This document shows, one piece after another, positions 1 to 10,265 of a stretch of 64,000 nt of DNA (positions are counted from its first letter, which is position 1; each line of letters opens with the position of its first letter). This stretch comes from JAHEJE01 sp965216335 (GTDB taxonomy: Bacteria; Pseudomonadota; Alphaproteobacteria; Rhizobiales; Aestuariivirgaceae): positions 3,534,001 through 3,598,000 of the forward strand of contig OZ244154.1 in the NCBI GenBank assembly GCA_965216335.1, given 5' to 3'. A program made the translations under genes and the position numbers. Under the pieces are notes generated by a model that worked only from the letters and a program-made list of their open reading frames with translations, was not told the DNA's origin and searched no databases.

Positions 1-132
1 CTGACCCGCAAGCTCAAGATGTACGACATGCTGCCCGCAAAGGGGGTCGATCACTTCAAGAAGATCAATTCCGGCAAGCAGCTTTGGAACTACGACAACC
101 TGGAGCCGAACGAGAAGAAACTCGTTCTGTAA
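1..132 (+). CDS. C-terminal fragment, probably glutamate synthase GXGXG-domain (GlxC/MgsB-like) subunit
   Basis: This is the last 43 codons of a gene that begins outside the window, ending in TAA at 130-132. The visible peptide ends in NEKKLVL and contains KINSGKQLWNY. It lies 35 bp upstream of an FMN glutamate synthase-like subunit on the same strand. In rhizobial glx and methylotroph mgs operons the gene in front of that subunit encodes the GXGXG (glutamate synthase domain 3) protein. The identity is inferred mainly from this neighbour, because no diagnostic motif falls inside the fragment. It could instead be a glutamine synthetase-like protein. Confidence 0.5.
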   Translation: MTRKLKMYDMLPAKGVDHFKKINSGKQLWNYDNLEPNEKKLVL

Positions 133-167
133 TCGCGCTTCCCGTTCGTTCAGAAAGGTTCATGAGA

Positions 168-1532
168 ATGGCTAAGAAGAAAAAGGGCAAGAAGCCGGCA
201 GAGGACAAGAAGTACCTGCTCGGCAAGTCGCAGATTTTCACCCCCGAGGTGATGAACGACATCCACATCAAGTCCGAACTGGGCCGCTACCGCATGCGGG
301 GCTTCTCCCTGTTCAAGAAGATCCCGCATTGGGATGACCTCACCTTCATGCCCGGCACGCTGACCCGCTTCGTCATCGAGGGTTACCGCGAGAAGTGCGA
401 GACCAAGACCATCATCGGTCCGCGCGCCAAGCGGCCGATGGAGCTCGATATCCCGATCTACGTCACCGGCATGAGCTTCGGTGCGCTGAGTTACGAGGCC
501 AAGATCGCGCTCGCGCGCGGCGCCACCATGGCTGGCACGGCAACCTGTTCGGGTGAAGGCGGCATGATCCCCGATGAGCGCCGCTATTCGGTGAAATGGC
601 TCTATCAGTGCATCCAATCGCGCTATGGCTTCAATCCGCATCACCTGCGGCTCGCCGATGCCTGTGAGTTCTTCATCGGCCAGGGCTGTAAGGTCGGCCT
701 CGGCGGCCACCTGATGGGCCAGAAGGTGACCGACCAGGTTGCCGAGATGCGCTCGCTGCCGGCCGGTATCGACCAGCGTTCGCCGGCCCGTCACCCGGAC
801 TGGCTCGGCCCGGATGATCTGGCTCTGAAGATCCAGGAAATCCGCGAAGCGACCAACTGGGAAATTCCCATCCAGCTGAAGCTCGGCGCGGCGCGCACCT
901 ATGACGACGTGCGCATGGCGGTCAAGTGCGATCCCGACTCGATCTACATCGACGGCATGGAAGGTGGCACCGGCGCCGGCCCGCACATCGCCACCGAGGA
1001 CACCGGCGTGCCCGGCATCTCCGGCATCCGCGATGCCCGCCGGGCCATCGATGAACTCGGCAAGAAGGGCGAAATTTCGCTGGTCTACGCCGGCGGCATC
1101 AGGAACGGTGGCGACGTCGCCAAGGCCCTGGCGCTCGGTGCTGATGCCATCGCCATCGGCCACTCGGTGATGATGGCGCTCAACTGCAACAAGGATATCC
1201 CGGGCGTTACCGACTACAAGAACGAGATCGGTGTTAAGGCCGGGCGCTGCTACCACTGCCACACAGGCCGCTGCCCGGTCGGCGTTGCGACGCAGGATCC
1301 CGAGTTGCGTTCCCGGCTCGATCCCGAGGAAGCCGCCGAGCGGGTCTACAACTTCCTGCACACGCTGACCATCGAAGCCCAGCTTCTGGCCCGCGCCTGC
1401 GGCAAGACCAACATCCATTCGCTCGAGCCTGAAGACCTGGCGGCCCTGACGATGGAAGCCTCGGCCATGGCCAAGGTTCCCCTCGCCGGCACCAACTACA
1501 CCGTCGGCCTCGACGATTATCACAAGTACTAG
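168..1532 (+). CDS. FMN-binding glutamate synthase-like subunit (GlxD/MgsC family)
   Basis: A 454-aa protein resembling the central FMN domain of the glutamate synthase large subunit. The family includes GlxD of rhizobia and MgsC, the catalytic subunit of N-methylglutamate synthase in the indirect methylamine pathway. Visible marks are GMSFGALS, GEGGMIPDERR, the TIM-barrel phosphate-binding stretch YAGGIRNGGDVAKALALGAD, and the C-terminal LEPEDLAALTMEASAMAK typical of GlxD/MgsC. C361, C364 and C369 (CYHCHTGRCPVG) match the 3Fe-4S cysteine pattern of glutamate synthases. I chose ATG 168 (MAKKKKGKK) because AGAAAGG at 152-158 is well spaced for it; ATG 162 is the alternative. The substrate (ammonia, methylamine or other) cannot be told from sequence, and no gmaS or N-methylglutamate dehydrogenase gene is visible here. 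Confidence 0.85.
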   Translation: MAKKKKGKKPAEDKKYLLGKSQIFTPEVMNDIHIKSELGRYRMRGFSLFKKIPHWDDLTFMPGTLTRFVIEGYREKCETKTIIGPRAKRPMELDIPIYVTGMSFGALSYEAKIALARGATMAGTATCSGEGGMIPDERRYSVKWLYQCIQSRYGFNPHHLRLADACEFFIGQGCKVGLGGHLMGQKVTDQVAEMRSLPAGIDQRSPARHPDWLGPDDLALKIQEIREATNWEIPIQLKLGAARTYDDVRMAVKCDPDSIYIDGMEGGTGAGPHIATEDTGVPGISGIRDARRAIDELGKKGEISLVYAGGIRNGGDVAKALALGADAIAIGHSVMMALNCNKDIPGVTDYKNEIGVKAGRCYHCHTGRCPVGVATQDPELRSRLDPEEAAERVYNFLHTLTIEAQLLARACGKTNIHSLEPEDLAALTMEASAMAKVPLAGTNYTVGLDDYHKY

Positions 1533-1547
1533 GAGGCATTAGGCAAA

Positions 1548-1601
1548 CGGCAGTTGGCAATGGTGAAAACCCGATTGCCGGCTGCCCATCGCCGACTGCC
1601 G
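1548..1601. repeat. Intergenic 18-bp stem inverted repeat
   Basis: The 18-nt arms 1548-1565 and 1584-1601 pair along almost their full length, with wobble pairs and one or two mismatches, around an 18-nt loop. It lies between the GlxD-like gene and the small downstream gene. It has no T-run after it, so it looks like an mRNA processing or stability stem, or a small REP-like repeat, rather than a terminator. Confidence 0.55.
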
Positions 1602-1619
1602 CTCCAAAAGGAGAAAAAA

Positions 1620-2033
1620 ATGGCTGGAACACAATACCGCGGCTCCGAAATCAAGGACGTCGATCAGTTCATCAACGACGCCGCCGGACTTGATTCAGAG
1701 CGTGAAAAGGAAATCGGCCAGCACATCGGCTACCGCTACGATGTCAACCTGCTGCCCGACTACGACAAGGTTACGCCCTATCTGAAGGACTATATGGAGT
1801 TCATGGGTTGGGATGATCTCAACTGGCTGGAAGATGTTCACATGGGTTACGAGGAAGGCGAGCCGGCCATCTTCGACCGCAACATCAACGGCTGGGTGCG
1901 CATCCCTTCCAATGTCGATCTGCCCAAGAACCAGCAGGACCGCGACATGATCGCCCGCGAACTGTTGCTGAAGTGGCAGATGTCTCCGGACCACCCGATG
2001 GTCCAGCTCAACAAGGCTTACCGTAAGTTCTGA
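1620..2033 (+). CDS. Conserved hypothetical small protein after the GlxD-like gene
   Basis: A 137-aa acidic, soluble protein starting MAGTQYRGSEIKDVDQF, with no signal peptide or membrane segment. It is rich in Asp, Glu, Tyr and Trp (for example YMEFMGWDDLNWLEDVHMGYE), and the C-terminal part is likely helical. I do not recognise the family. A strong ribosome site (AAAGGAG) precedes ATG 1620. The gene is followed directly by a rho-independent terminator, so it appears to be the last gene of the glutamate synthase-like operon. A role as an accessory subunit of that enzyme is plausible from position alone. Confidence 0.75.
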   Translation: MAGTQYRGSEIKDVDQFINDAAGLDSEREKEIGQHIGYRYDVNLLPDYDKVTPYLKDYMEFMGWDDLNWLEDVHMGYEEGEPAIFDRNINGWVRIPSNVDLPKNQQDRDMIARELLLKWQMSPDHPMVQLNKAYRKF

Positions 2034-3649
2034 TCTCTCCCCTTTGCACGATCAGAACCCTCCAGCCCGGCTCCGGCCGGGCTTTTTTCATCCGGCCAAA
2101 ATCTGTCCCACCGATAGTCAATGTCCTCCAGGCAAAGGATCAGAAAGTCATCGCCCTGCGCGATTTCGTACAAATTTTTGATTGGGCTTTTGCGCTCGCA
2201 AAAAGCCTCCGCCAGGTTTTGCTGCGATCTGTTTGCAAGAAGCAACTTTGTCCCGGCGGTGTCGCTTAGCATTGGAACAACAGGCCGCGAGCTGTAGAAT
2301 TTAGATCTGTTTATCGCGTGTTGCCTGCGTATTCCGGACATGTGGGTAGATCCCGGAGGTAGGCGACCAACCACTGCAAGCGTCCTTTGTGTGCCTCCAT
2401 TGTCTAGCGATTGGATCGAGTTCCAAATTTCGCCGGCAAGGTTTTTGTCTCGTTTCCATATTTCGGCGTGATCAAAGAACAACGCCACGGCATTGTATCC
2501 GAGCAATGTCACCACAGCGACATGGCCGGCCCCAACAAGTCCTTTCATGGGAGTGGCTGTAATGTGCAGTCCGAACAACAGGAAACAGCCTATAACGGCT
2601 GAGGCATGCATCAATACCCGCGATGGAATATGGTCAAGCTCCAGGAACAGATGTATTGGGCTAGCGCACAAGCCGGCCATGGCGATCAGGCATAGCCCCT
2701 TTGCCTTGACGATGGCCGGAGGCGGAGCATTCCACTTGGTAAGGGATTTCGCCCACAGCAGAATCGGGGTCACAATAATCAGCAGGATGACGAGTTTGAG
2801 AAACTGCGATATTGCAGCTTCGTTCCCGACGAACGTCCAGATGACGGTAACCAAGTACACCAAGGCCTTTTGATAGAATATTCCAGGATCAACAAGCGCA
2901 CCCCTGGTTTTCGAAAACATGGCCGTTAGAAGATCACGATCACTTTGATCAACCAGTGAAATAGAATAGTCAGATAACGCTGTATAAATTAAACCATAAC
3001 ATACAAATGAAAATATAAACATCAATAAACCATTTATTAAAACATGTAGACATTCTTTTTGTGAATGATTGTTGAATAAAAATTTTGAAAATAAAAAAAC
3101 AATAAAAAATATAGATGTAGACTGGTTAGACATAAAAACAAAAATCAAAAAAATTGATGATAAAAATAGTGAAAAACGTGATTGTATTCTATTTATTAAA
3201 GTTATCGCTATAGAAACAAAAAAGAAAGCAAGTGACATATTTATGTAATTCAATTTGATTGTGTAATATGAAAATCCATAGGGGAACAAAAAAATAACAA
3301 ACAAGAATGAACAATATGAAAAACAAAAAAATTGTATATTTATATTATATAAAAAAATATATGAAAATAATATTATAGAAAACAAATAAAGAAATAATAG
3401 ATTATTGACTGCAAAATCATCTAAAAAATTCATATTAATTAAGAAAAATAAACCAGGAATGTATCTACCATTTACAAAATTAGCAACAAACAAAGAGTAA
3501 TAATTATCATTAATGTATTTGAATATTATATCATCGGCAGATGGATAAAATGAAATTTCGTTTGATAGAAAAAATACTGATATAATTATCAAGAAGATAC
3601 ATATGTGTTTATAGATATGATTTGATGATCTAAGGTTTGTATTTATCAT
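2018..3649 (-). CDS. Multi-TM glycosyltransferase-like protein (GtrII/GT-C type)
   Basis: About 543 aa with roughly ten or more predicted membrane segments and a soluble C-terminal domain. The first periplasmic loop carries YPSADD, followed by NGRYIPGLFFL. This layout (acidic pair in loop 1, then a Gly-Arg motif) resembles the GtrII glucosyltransferase family, polytopic enzymes that move a sugar from a polyprenyl phosphate to a surface glycan. The family call is by pattern only. I prefer ATG 3649 over an upstream TTG at 3706; neither has a clear ribosome site. The 5' part of the gene (about 2980-3649) is extremely AT-rich: 7 of 60 bases at 3301-3360 are G or C. The 3' half has near-normal composition (31 of 60 at 2281-2340). 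The stop overlaps the convergent upstream gene by 16 bp. Confidence 0.6.
   Translation of the reverse strand: MINTNLRSSNHIYKHICIFLIIISVFFLSNEISFYPSADDIIFKYINDNYYSLFVANFVNGRYIPGLFFLINMNFLDDFAVNNLLFLYLFSIILFSYIFLYNINIQFFCFSYCSFLFVIFLFPYGFSYYTIKLNYINMSLAFFFVSIAITLINRIQSRFSLFLSSIFLIFVFMSNQSTSIFFIVFLFSKFLFNNHSQKECLHVLINGLLMFIFSFVCYGLIYTALSDYSISLVDQSDRDLLTAMFSKTRGALVDPGIFYQKALVYLVTVIWTFVGNEAAISQFLKLVILLIIVTPILLWAKSLTKWNAPPPAIVKAKGLCLIAMAGLCASPIHLFLELDHIPSRVLMHASAVIGCFLLFGLHITATPMKGLVGAGHVAVVTLLGYNAVALFFDHAEIWKRDKNLAGEIWNSIQSLDNGGTQRTLAVVGRLPPGSTHMSGIRRQHAINRSKFYSSRPVVPMLSDTAGTKLLLANRSQQNLAEAFCERKSPIKNLYEIAQGDDFLILCLEDIDYRWDRFWPDEKSPAGAGLEGSDRAKGRDQNLR
2064..2088 (+). terminator. Rho-independent terminator
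   Basis: An 8-bp GC stem (AGCCCGGC/GCCGGGCT), a 4-nt loop and a run of six T at 2083-2088. It closes the glx-like operon. It overlaps the 3' end of the convergent minus-strand gene. Confidence 0.9.
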
Positions 3650-3736
3650 GATATCAATATTGTGAATTTTGTGACTTATGACGTGCTTCAAACAAAGAAA
3701 AGTCAAGTCGAGGCGAAGGGCTTTGCCATTGCCCCA

Positions 3737-5293
3737 TCAATCGATGATTTTGTAGACATAAAAGAAACTTCCTTTGGCGACTTTCTTCGCATATTTTGCA
3801 ACCGTGGGCGCATCGCCGAAATCAATGACGATGATGTAGTCGTAGAACCTTCGCCACAGGGGTGTATCATTGTTTGTGGAAACTTCGTCCGTCGTGCCTT
3901 CAGTTGTCTGTCCCAGGACCACATCGGCATCGGGCGGTGTGCCAAGCAGGACAGTTTGTTGCTTGACTGCCTCTGTGTAGCCTACGCCAACGCTGCCGAA
4001 AATATCAGGGATAAAAGCCTGCCGGTCGACAATCAAGTATGATCCAAGGTTGTGGTAGCTGATTTCGGCCAGCCCGCCTGGATAGTTTGGCGATTTCCGG
4101 TCTATGGCCATCAACACCCTGCTGCCGATAGGTATGCTGGCGATGCCGTTGCGAAAGTCAGTCACTCTGTCGCTACCTGCCTGCAACACGTTGTGTGAGA
4201 CGATAAGCTTGGCGGCAAGCGCGACGGCGAATAGGGCGGCAATTGGTTTTGCAAATTCCCGTCCACGCGATGTCAACGCGCAACCGGCGATGAACATGAG
4301 CAAAGCAAAAACTGGCAATCTGAAGTTTAAAAGAAAAACGCCGAGGAACATCAAGGGTGCGGCATAAGCCGCGATCAGCAAGTACACAGACGTTCTGCTG
4401 ACGCCGCGAACCGGCCGGAGGTAACCAAAGGCCACAAGGCCGAGCAGTCCAGCCACACACAGGACGCCAAGAGCTAGGTTCCACCAGGATGCATCCATCC
4501 ACAGTGGCATGGCCGCAATCCAGACCCGACTATCAACGCCGCCCATAATGAATGCCGGCCCGGCACTCTTGAATGACGTCGTCAAGACGAGAATGGCAAC
4601 TGCCGGCAACAGGCAGGCCCCGGTCGCCAGGACATGCAGGAAACGAGCTGCCACCCCAGGCCCGCGGGGCTTTTGTACCCAAGCAGCCAGCTCCCACAGT
4701 GATGCCATGGCGCCCAGGAGAACAGCGGCCAGCGGGTGCAGCCAGATCAGCCCGGTCAATGCCAGGCAGAGCCCAGCATATCTTAGGGTCGGAGATTTGC
4801 CCTCGCCGGCAATCCACGCTGCAAGACACATCAACGACATGCCGCTACAAAGCATGAAGTTGATAAACCCCCAGTTCAGCAGGCCATTGTAGACAAACAG
4901 CAAGGACACCAGTGGCGCCAGGGTCAGGCGTCCTGCCAGTGTCCAGCCGAGTACACAGGCCCCCGCAGCCGGCATCAGCAACGCCATGACGGCAAATATC
5001 CGCAATGCGGTTTCGCTGCCGAACACCGGTGTCAGGACGGCCATCATTGCCCGTATGCCCCAGTAGGGGAACAGGCCGTCCTCTAGTTCATAGTATTCCT
5101 TCAGGTGCGGGGAACTTGAAATGTTCTCAATGATGTGAAACATCGCCAGATGTTCAGGATAGTCGATCAACGCGAGTTCGCTGACCAGCAGCAGTGGCAG
5201 TGCCGTAAGGCCGAACAGGAATGCTGCCACCGCCAGAACAAATGTTGGCTGCAATTCCTGATTGCCGGCCGGTGTGTCGCCCGCGCCGTGCAC
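3737..5293 (-). CDS. Multi-TM GT-C-like membrane protein
   Basis: A 518-aa polytopic protein with about ten hydrophobic segments and a C-terminal soluble domain of about 130 residues. After the first membrane helix comes ALIDYPEHLAMFHII; an acidic motif in that first loop is usual in GT-C glycosyltransferases that use polyprenyl-linked sugars. It starts with GTG 3 nt after the stop of the upstream methyltransferase, so translation is likely coupled. Together with the next gene it could form a pair of membrane glycosyltransferases acting on the sugar made by the GT2 enzyme of the operon. No closer family is recognised. Confidence 0.6.
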   Translation of the reverse strand: MHGAGDTPAGNQELQPTFVLAVAAFLFGLTALPLLLVSELALIDYPEHLAMFHIIENISSSPHLKEYYELEDGLFPYWGIRAMMAVLTPVFGSETALRIFAVMALLMPAAGACVLGWTLAGRLTLAPLVSLLFVYNGLLNWGFINFMLCSGMSLMCLAAWIAGEGKSPTLRYAGLCLALTGLIWLHPLAAVLLGAMASLWELAAWVQKPRGPGVAARFLHVLATGACLLPAVAILVLTTSFKSAGPAFIMGGVDSRVWIAAMPLWMDASWWNLALGVLCVAGLLGLVAFGYLRPVRGVSRTSVYLLIAAYAAPLMFLGVFLLNFRLPVFALLMFIAGCALTSRGREFAKPIAALFAVALAAKLIVSHNVLQAGSDRVTDFRNGIASIPIGSRVLMAIDRKSPNYPGGLAEISYHNLGSYLIVDRQAFIPDIFGSVGVGYTEAVKQQTVLLGTPPDADVVLGQTTEGTTDEVSTNNDTPLWRRFYDYIIVIDFGDAPTVAKYAKKVAKGSFFYVYKIID

Positions 5294-5296
5294 TGG

Positions 5297-6085
5297 TTAA
5301 GCCGCCTTGCGGCCGCGCGCGGCCCATGACATTTCGTTGACCCAGGCCAGTTCGACGTCTTCAAGCCCGGCGTTCTGCATGAGCGCGCGCACTTCGTCCT
5401 TGGTCCAGTAGTTGGCAATGCGCGGCAGCATCTGGTCGAACACGATGGACTTGAGATGACGGAAGCTGAAGGTCCGGATGAGGCGGAAATAGGACAGGCG
5501 GTTGAGACCGAGCCGCAAGGCGATCCAGAGTATAGCCGTCGGGATCGTCGACAGCGCGTGCACGCAGGAGATCGGCAGTTTCGAGAACAGTATTTTGCGA
5601 GCCGGATCGAGACACCACAACAGCCAACCGTTGTTCTCGCGCCCGTAGACCCAGATCGCCACATCACCGCCTGGCCGCGCCGCCTTGGTCATTGCGGCGA
5701 GTGCCTTTTCCGGCCATTCAAGATGATGGATCACGCCGATCGAAAACACGATGTCGAAGGCATCCCGGTCGCTGATGTCATAAGCGCTGCACTTCTCAAC
5801 CGCGACATTGTCGAAAGGTTGCAGCGTGCGCCGCGCCGCGGCCAGCGACCTGTCATCGACATCGATGCCCTTTCCCGATCGGGCGCCATAGGACAGCGGC
5901 CAATAGCTGTTGCGCCCCATGCCGCAGCCGGTGTCGAGAAACGCCTTGCCGCGCCAGTCTTCCGGCGCGTAGAACGGCAACCAGCGCCGGAACTGTTCTT
6001 CGTAAGCAGCGCTGAGTTCATGATACTCGGCCCACTCGTAGCCGAACCGCTCGGGCGAGCCGCCGGTGATCGCCGTTTCACCCAT
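5297..6085 (-). CDS. Class I SAM-dependent methyltransferase
   Basis: A 262-aa protein. Motif I is FLDTGCGMGRNSY (residues about 49-61), followed by the acidic motif II KGIDVDD and the post-motif FSIGVIHHLEWPEKALAAM, all typical of Methyltransf_11/25 domains. The C-terminal part (residues 150-262) is family-variable and contains two hydrophobic stretches. ATG 6085 has AGGAG 9-10 nt upstream, and its first 8 bp overlap the end of the upstream flippase-like gene. Context suggests methylation of a sugar or lipid-linked glycan intermediate; the substrate is unknown. Confidence 0.85.
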   Translation of the reverse strand: MGETAITGGSPERFGYEWAEYHELSAAYEEQFRRWLPFYAPEDWRGKAFLDTGCGMGRNSYWPLSYGARSGKGIDVDDRSLAAARRTLQPFDNVAVEKCSAYDISDRDAFDIVFSIGVIHHLEWPEKALAAMTKAARPGGDVAIWVYGRENNGWLLWCLDPARKILFSKLPISCVHALSTIPTAILWIALRLGLNRLSYFRLIRTFSFRHLKSIVFDQMLPRIANYWTKDEVRALMQNAGLEDVELAWVNEMSWAARGRKAA

Positions 6086-6473
6086 CGAGCGTAACTCCTG
6101 GTTTGGCACTTTGCGATTGAGCCGAATTCTTGTCCACCGATGAACCAACCAACACCACGCCCGCAGTGATCAGCGCGATGCCGAGCCAACGGAGGACGGG
6201 AATTGGTTCAGACAGAATGACAGCAGATGCCAGAATGACGGCAACGAACTGCAGCGCGGCAAACGAAGTTGCGACATTCAGCGGCACCCACCGCATGAGT
6301 GCCGCGTAAGCCAGTCCGGCCACCGCGAAGGCACCAAAGCCGATCACTGTCTTCCAACTGTAGTATCCAAAAAACAGTTTGTCCTTCTCAGGCGCCATCG
6401 CGCCCTGTTTTAGCAGCAGATTGGCGACGACCGTGAACGTGACCATGAACGCAACGAGGCTGAGTATTTTCAT
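6078..6473 (-). CDS. Small 4-TM EamA/DMT-type transporter (ArnE/F- or GtrA-like flippase candidate)
   Basis: A 131-aa protein with four predicted membrane helices, starting MKILSLVAFMVTFTVVANLL. It has the DMT superfamily pattern with a Pro-containing motif (SEPIPVLRWLGIALITAGV) before the last helix. Proteins of this size and shape include SMR pumps and ArnE/ArnF, which flip undecaprenyl-phosphate-aminoarabinose. The neighbouring polyprenyl-phosphate GT2 makes the flippase reading more likely than drug efflux. The 3' end overlaps the methyltransferase start. Confidence 0.7.
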   Translation of the reverse strand: MKILSLVAFMVTFTVVANLLLKQGAMAPEKDKLFFGYYSWKTVIGFGAFAVAGLAYAALMRWVPLNVATSFAALQFVAVILASAVILSEPIPVLRWLGIALITAGVVLVGSSVDKNSAQSQSAKPGVTLDG

Positions 6474-6518
6474 GTTGCACCGCTCTGTGATGTGTTGCGC
6501 CAGAAGTATAGCATCCCC

Positions 6519-8380
6519 TCAAACTCCCTCGCCCATCAGGCCGTATTGCACGGCGAGCCATTGCCAGAGGAACAGCCGGTGGTCGGCCTTTCCGCCGCGG
6601 TGGGCGCGCCAGGCGTTGTCGACGTAGGTTCCGCGCATGCCGGGCAGGGCGACCGGGCGGGCGAGGTCGGGCAGCTCCCTCAGCCAGCGCATCAGCGGAA
6701 TGCCGAAACCCTTTTTCGGTCGTTGCAGGATGGCTTCGGGCAGCACGCCGGCCATGGCCTTCTTCAGCAGATACTTGCCTTCACCGTTTCGGAACTTGAA
6801 GCGGTGCGGCAGGCGCTGGCAGAAATCCACCAGATCGTTGTCCAGGAACACGGCGCGCGTCTCCAGCGATACCATCATCGATGCCCGGTCGACCTTGGTC
6901 AGTATATCGTCGGGCAGATAGAACCGGGTGAAGAACTCCAGCGAACGGTCGACGAGGCTTGCCTCCGGCCGGCGCTCCCAAAGTTCCAGGGCCTCGGCGT
7001 AGAGTTCGTCGGTCGTCAGCGGCGCCTCGAACACCTCACGGATTTCCTCCGGCTCAAGCGGGCTCATCCAGGCCGGGTTCCAGGCGCCTTCGGCATAACT
7101 CAACCCGCGTAGCGTGCGCCGCACCTTGAAATCAAGGCTCATATTGGCTTGCGACCTGGGCATCAGGTCGGCCAGCTTGCGGATGCCCTGATGCAGCGCA
7201 CCCGGCACCAGCGCCTGGTACACGCGGGCACTGGCCAGTGCCTTGAACGGGTCGTAGCCGGCCAACAGTTCATCACCGCCATCGCCGGACAGCGCCACGG
7301 TGACATGCTCGCGCGTGAACCGGCTCAAAAGATAGGTCGGCAAAATGGAGGCATCGCCGATCGGCTCGCGCATGCGCTTGAGAACATGCGGAATCTCAGC
7401 CTGTGCCCGTTGGAAGTCGAGAACCTGTTCACGGTGGTCGCTGCCGAAATGCCGCGCCATTGCCCGGGCATGGCCGCTTTCGTCGTAGGACGGGTCTTCG
7501 AAGCCGATGCAGAAGGTCTCCGGCCGGTCATCGCCCATCGCCGCAGCCGCGCCGGCCAGCACCGATGACGAATCCAGTCCGCCCGACAAGAACAGGCCGA
7601 GCGGCACATCGGCGATCAGCCGACGCTCCACGGCCTGGTAAATCAGGTGGCGCAATTCTTCGGCCAGGCCTGCCTCCTGTGCGTCGCCGAGCGCCTCATC
7701 CGGCATCAGTTCAAACCGCCAGTAGGGCGTCACCGTCAGCTCGCCGCCGGCCAGATCGAACCGTGCAAAATGCCCGCCTGGCAGCTTGCGGCAGCCCTGG
7801 TACAGGGCGTTCGGCGCCGGCAGGTAGCCCCAGGCGAACAGCTTTTGCAGTGATGTCTGATCGAGCTCGCGTGACACAGCCTCGTGCTCCAGCAACGCCG
7901 CCATCTCGCTGGCGAACGCGAACACGCCGGATTGCTGAGAATAGTAGAGCGGCTTTTCGCCGAACCGGTCGCGCGCCAGGAACAGCTGGCCGGCACGGAC
8001 GTCGTAGACGACGAAGGCGAACATGCCGTTCAGCCGTTCGGGCAGGCCGTCGCCCCATTCGGCATAGCCGTGCACCAGCACCTCGGTGTCGGAATGCGAA
8101 CTCCGAAAGCGGTGGCCGAGCGCTTCCAACTCGGTGCGCAGCGCGCGGTGATTGTAGATTTCGCCGTTGTAGATGACGCCGATGGTCTGGTCGGCATTCC
8201 ACATCGGCTGCTGACCGCCCTCGATGTCGATGATCGACAGCCGCCGGTGGCCGAGAAACACCTGGCGCGCCGGGTCGGCGAACACACCGGCGCCGTCCGG
8301 CCCGCGATGCACCAGAGCATCGGTCATCCGCTGAAGCGTTCGTTCACTGCCGTGACCGGCAAAGCCGGCAAGTCCGCACA

Positions 8381-8381
<1 letters not shown>
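6519..8381 (-). CDS. asnB: Asparagine synthase (glutamine-hydrolysing)-type amidotransferase
   Basis: A 620-aa protein starting MCGLAGFAG, with the catalytic Cys2 of class II glutamine amidotransferases (GATase_6 domain, residues 2-170). The synthase domain has the ATP pyrophosphatase loop SGGLDSSSV at residues 266-274, and later SGDGGDELLAGY and RPKKGFGIPLMRWL. Both half-reactions therefore look intact. The ATG overlaps the stop of the upstream glycosyltransferase (TAATG), so the two are co-translated. AsnB homologues in surface-glycan loci often amidate a sugar acid instead of making asparagine, and the context here favours that, but sequence cannot settle it. Confidence 0.85.
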
Positions 8382-9397
<1,016 letters not shown>

Positions 9398-9546
9398 GGA
9401 GCCTCGTTCCGCCGTTCACGCTGCATTCGGTGTCCCGCATTGGACAAGCATGATCCATGCCAATAGCAGCCGGAATGGTAACTTAAGGTTAACCTTGCCG
9501 CAATCGTCGCGGGATCGCCGGATCGTCAGGCGACGCGCAAGGGGGG

Positions 9547-10122
9547 CTAGCCCACCCCCGGCGGCATAGGCTGGGCCTGGGCCTTGCCCCAGTCGGGCTT
9601 GAACGCCAGCACCGTGGCATCGCCCGGCGTAGCCGGATTGAACAGGCGGTTATGGGACAGTGCATGTCGGCGCGCGGCATGTTTGGCGTTTAGCGCCTTT
9701 GCCTTGCACGGCAGGATCCACACCTGGGAGAACTGATCGAATGTCAGCAGGCAGTGGTCCGCCGCCGTCAACCGACCGGCGGCGTGCGATTGCCCGGGGA
9801 ACACCGCCAGCAGCCGGTCCTTGAACCGCTTCGGCTTGTGGTAATAGTCCGCCTGCAGGAATTTCAGGCCGGCTTCGTAGACCTGGCGCGGGTCGTTGCT
9901 CTTTCGGGCCTGAAACTCGAACAGTGTCGTGGTCTCTTCCGGCTTTTTCGGCAGCAGCAGCACCGCCATCGCCGGCAGCACCACCTCGCCTGAAGGCAGT
10001 GTCACCTGCGGGGCCATACCGGGTCCTGGCCGTCCGCCGTGCTCGCGCATGGCGATCTGCCGCAACCGGCACTGCCAGGCGAGAAAATGCGCCGCCATGT
10101 CCTTGTCTGCCACGTTCTGCAT
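9547..10122 (-). CDS. Conserved hypothetical protein
   Basis: A 191-aa soluble protein beginning MQNVADKDMAAHFLAWQCRLRQ. Trp and Cys are present early, and a central segment reads LLLPKKPEETTTLFEFQARKS. No signal peptide, membrane segment or known catalytic motif is seen. ATG 10122 is preceded by a weak CAGGA. It stands alone between the glycan operon and the divergent flavin reductase gene. Function unknown. Confidence 0.65.
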   Translation of the reverse strand: MQNVADKDMAAHFLAWQCRLRQIAMREHGGRPGPGMAPQVTLPSGEVVLPAMAVLLLPKKPEETTTLFEFQARKSNDPRQVYEAGLKFLQADYYHKPKRFKDRLLAVFPGQSHAAGRLTAADHCLLTFDQFSQVWILPCKAKALNAKHAARRHALSHNRLFNPATPGDATVLAFKPDWGKAQAQPMPPGVG

Positions 10123-10265
10123 GTCCTGTCTGATCCTTCGATACTCTAGCTTGGCATGGCCGCGCGGGTGGGGGCAGGGGGCATTTTGTCCATCGCAACG
10201 CGTCTGTAAATCCGCTATCACTGCAGCCCGGAACGAAGCCGCCAAAGGTCACGGGAGGCCCTCAC

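Noticed and set aside
150..1523. 457-codon open frame on the minus strand across the GlxD-like gene
   Set aside because: The plus-strand product carries an intact FMN domain and cysteine cluster; the reverse frame has no motif.
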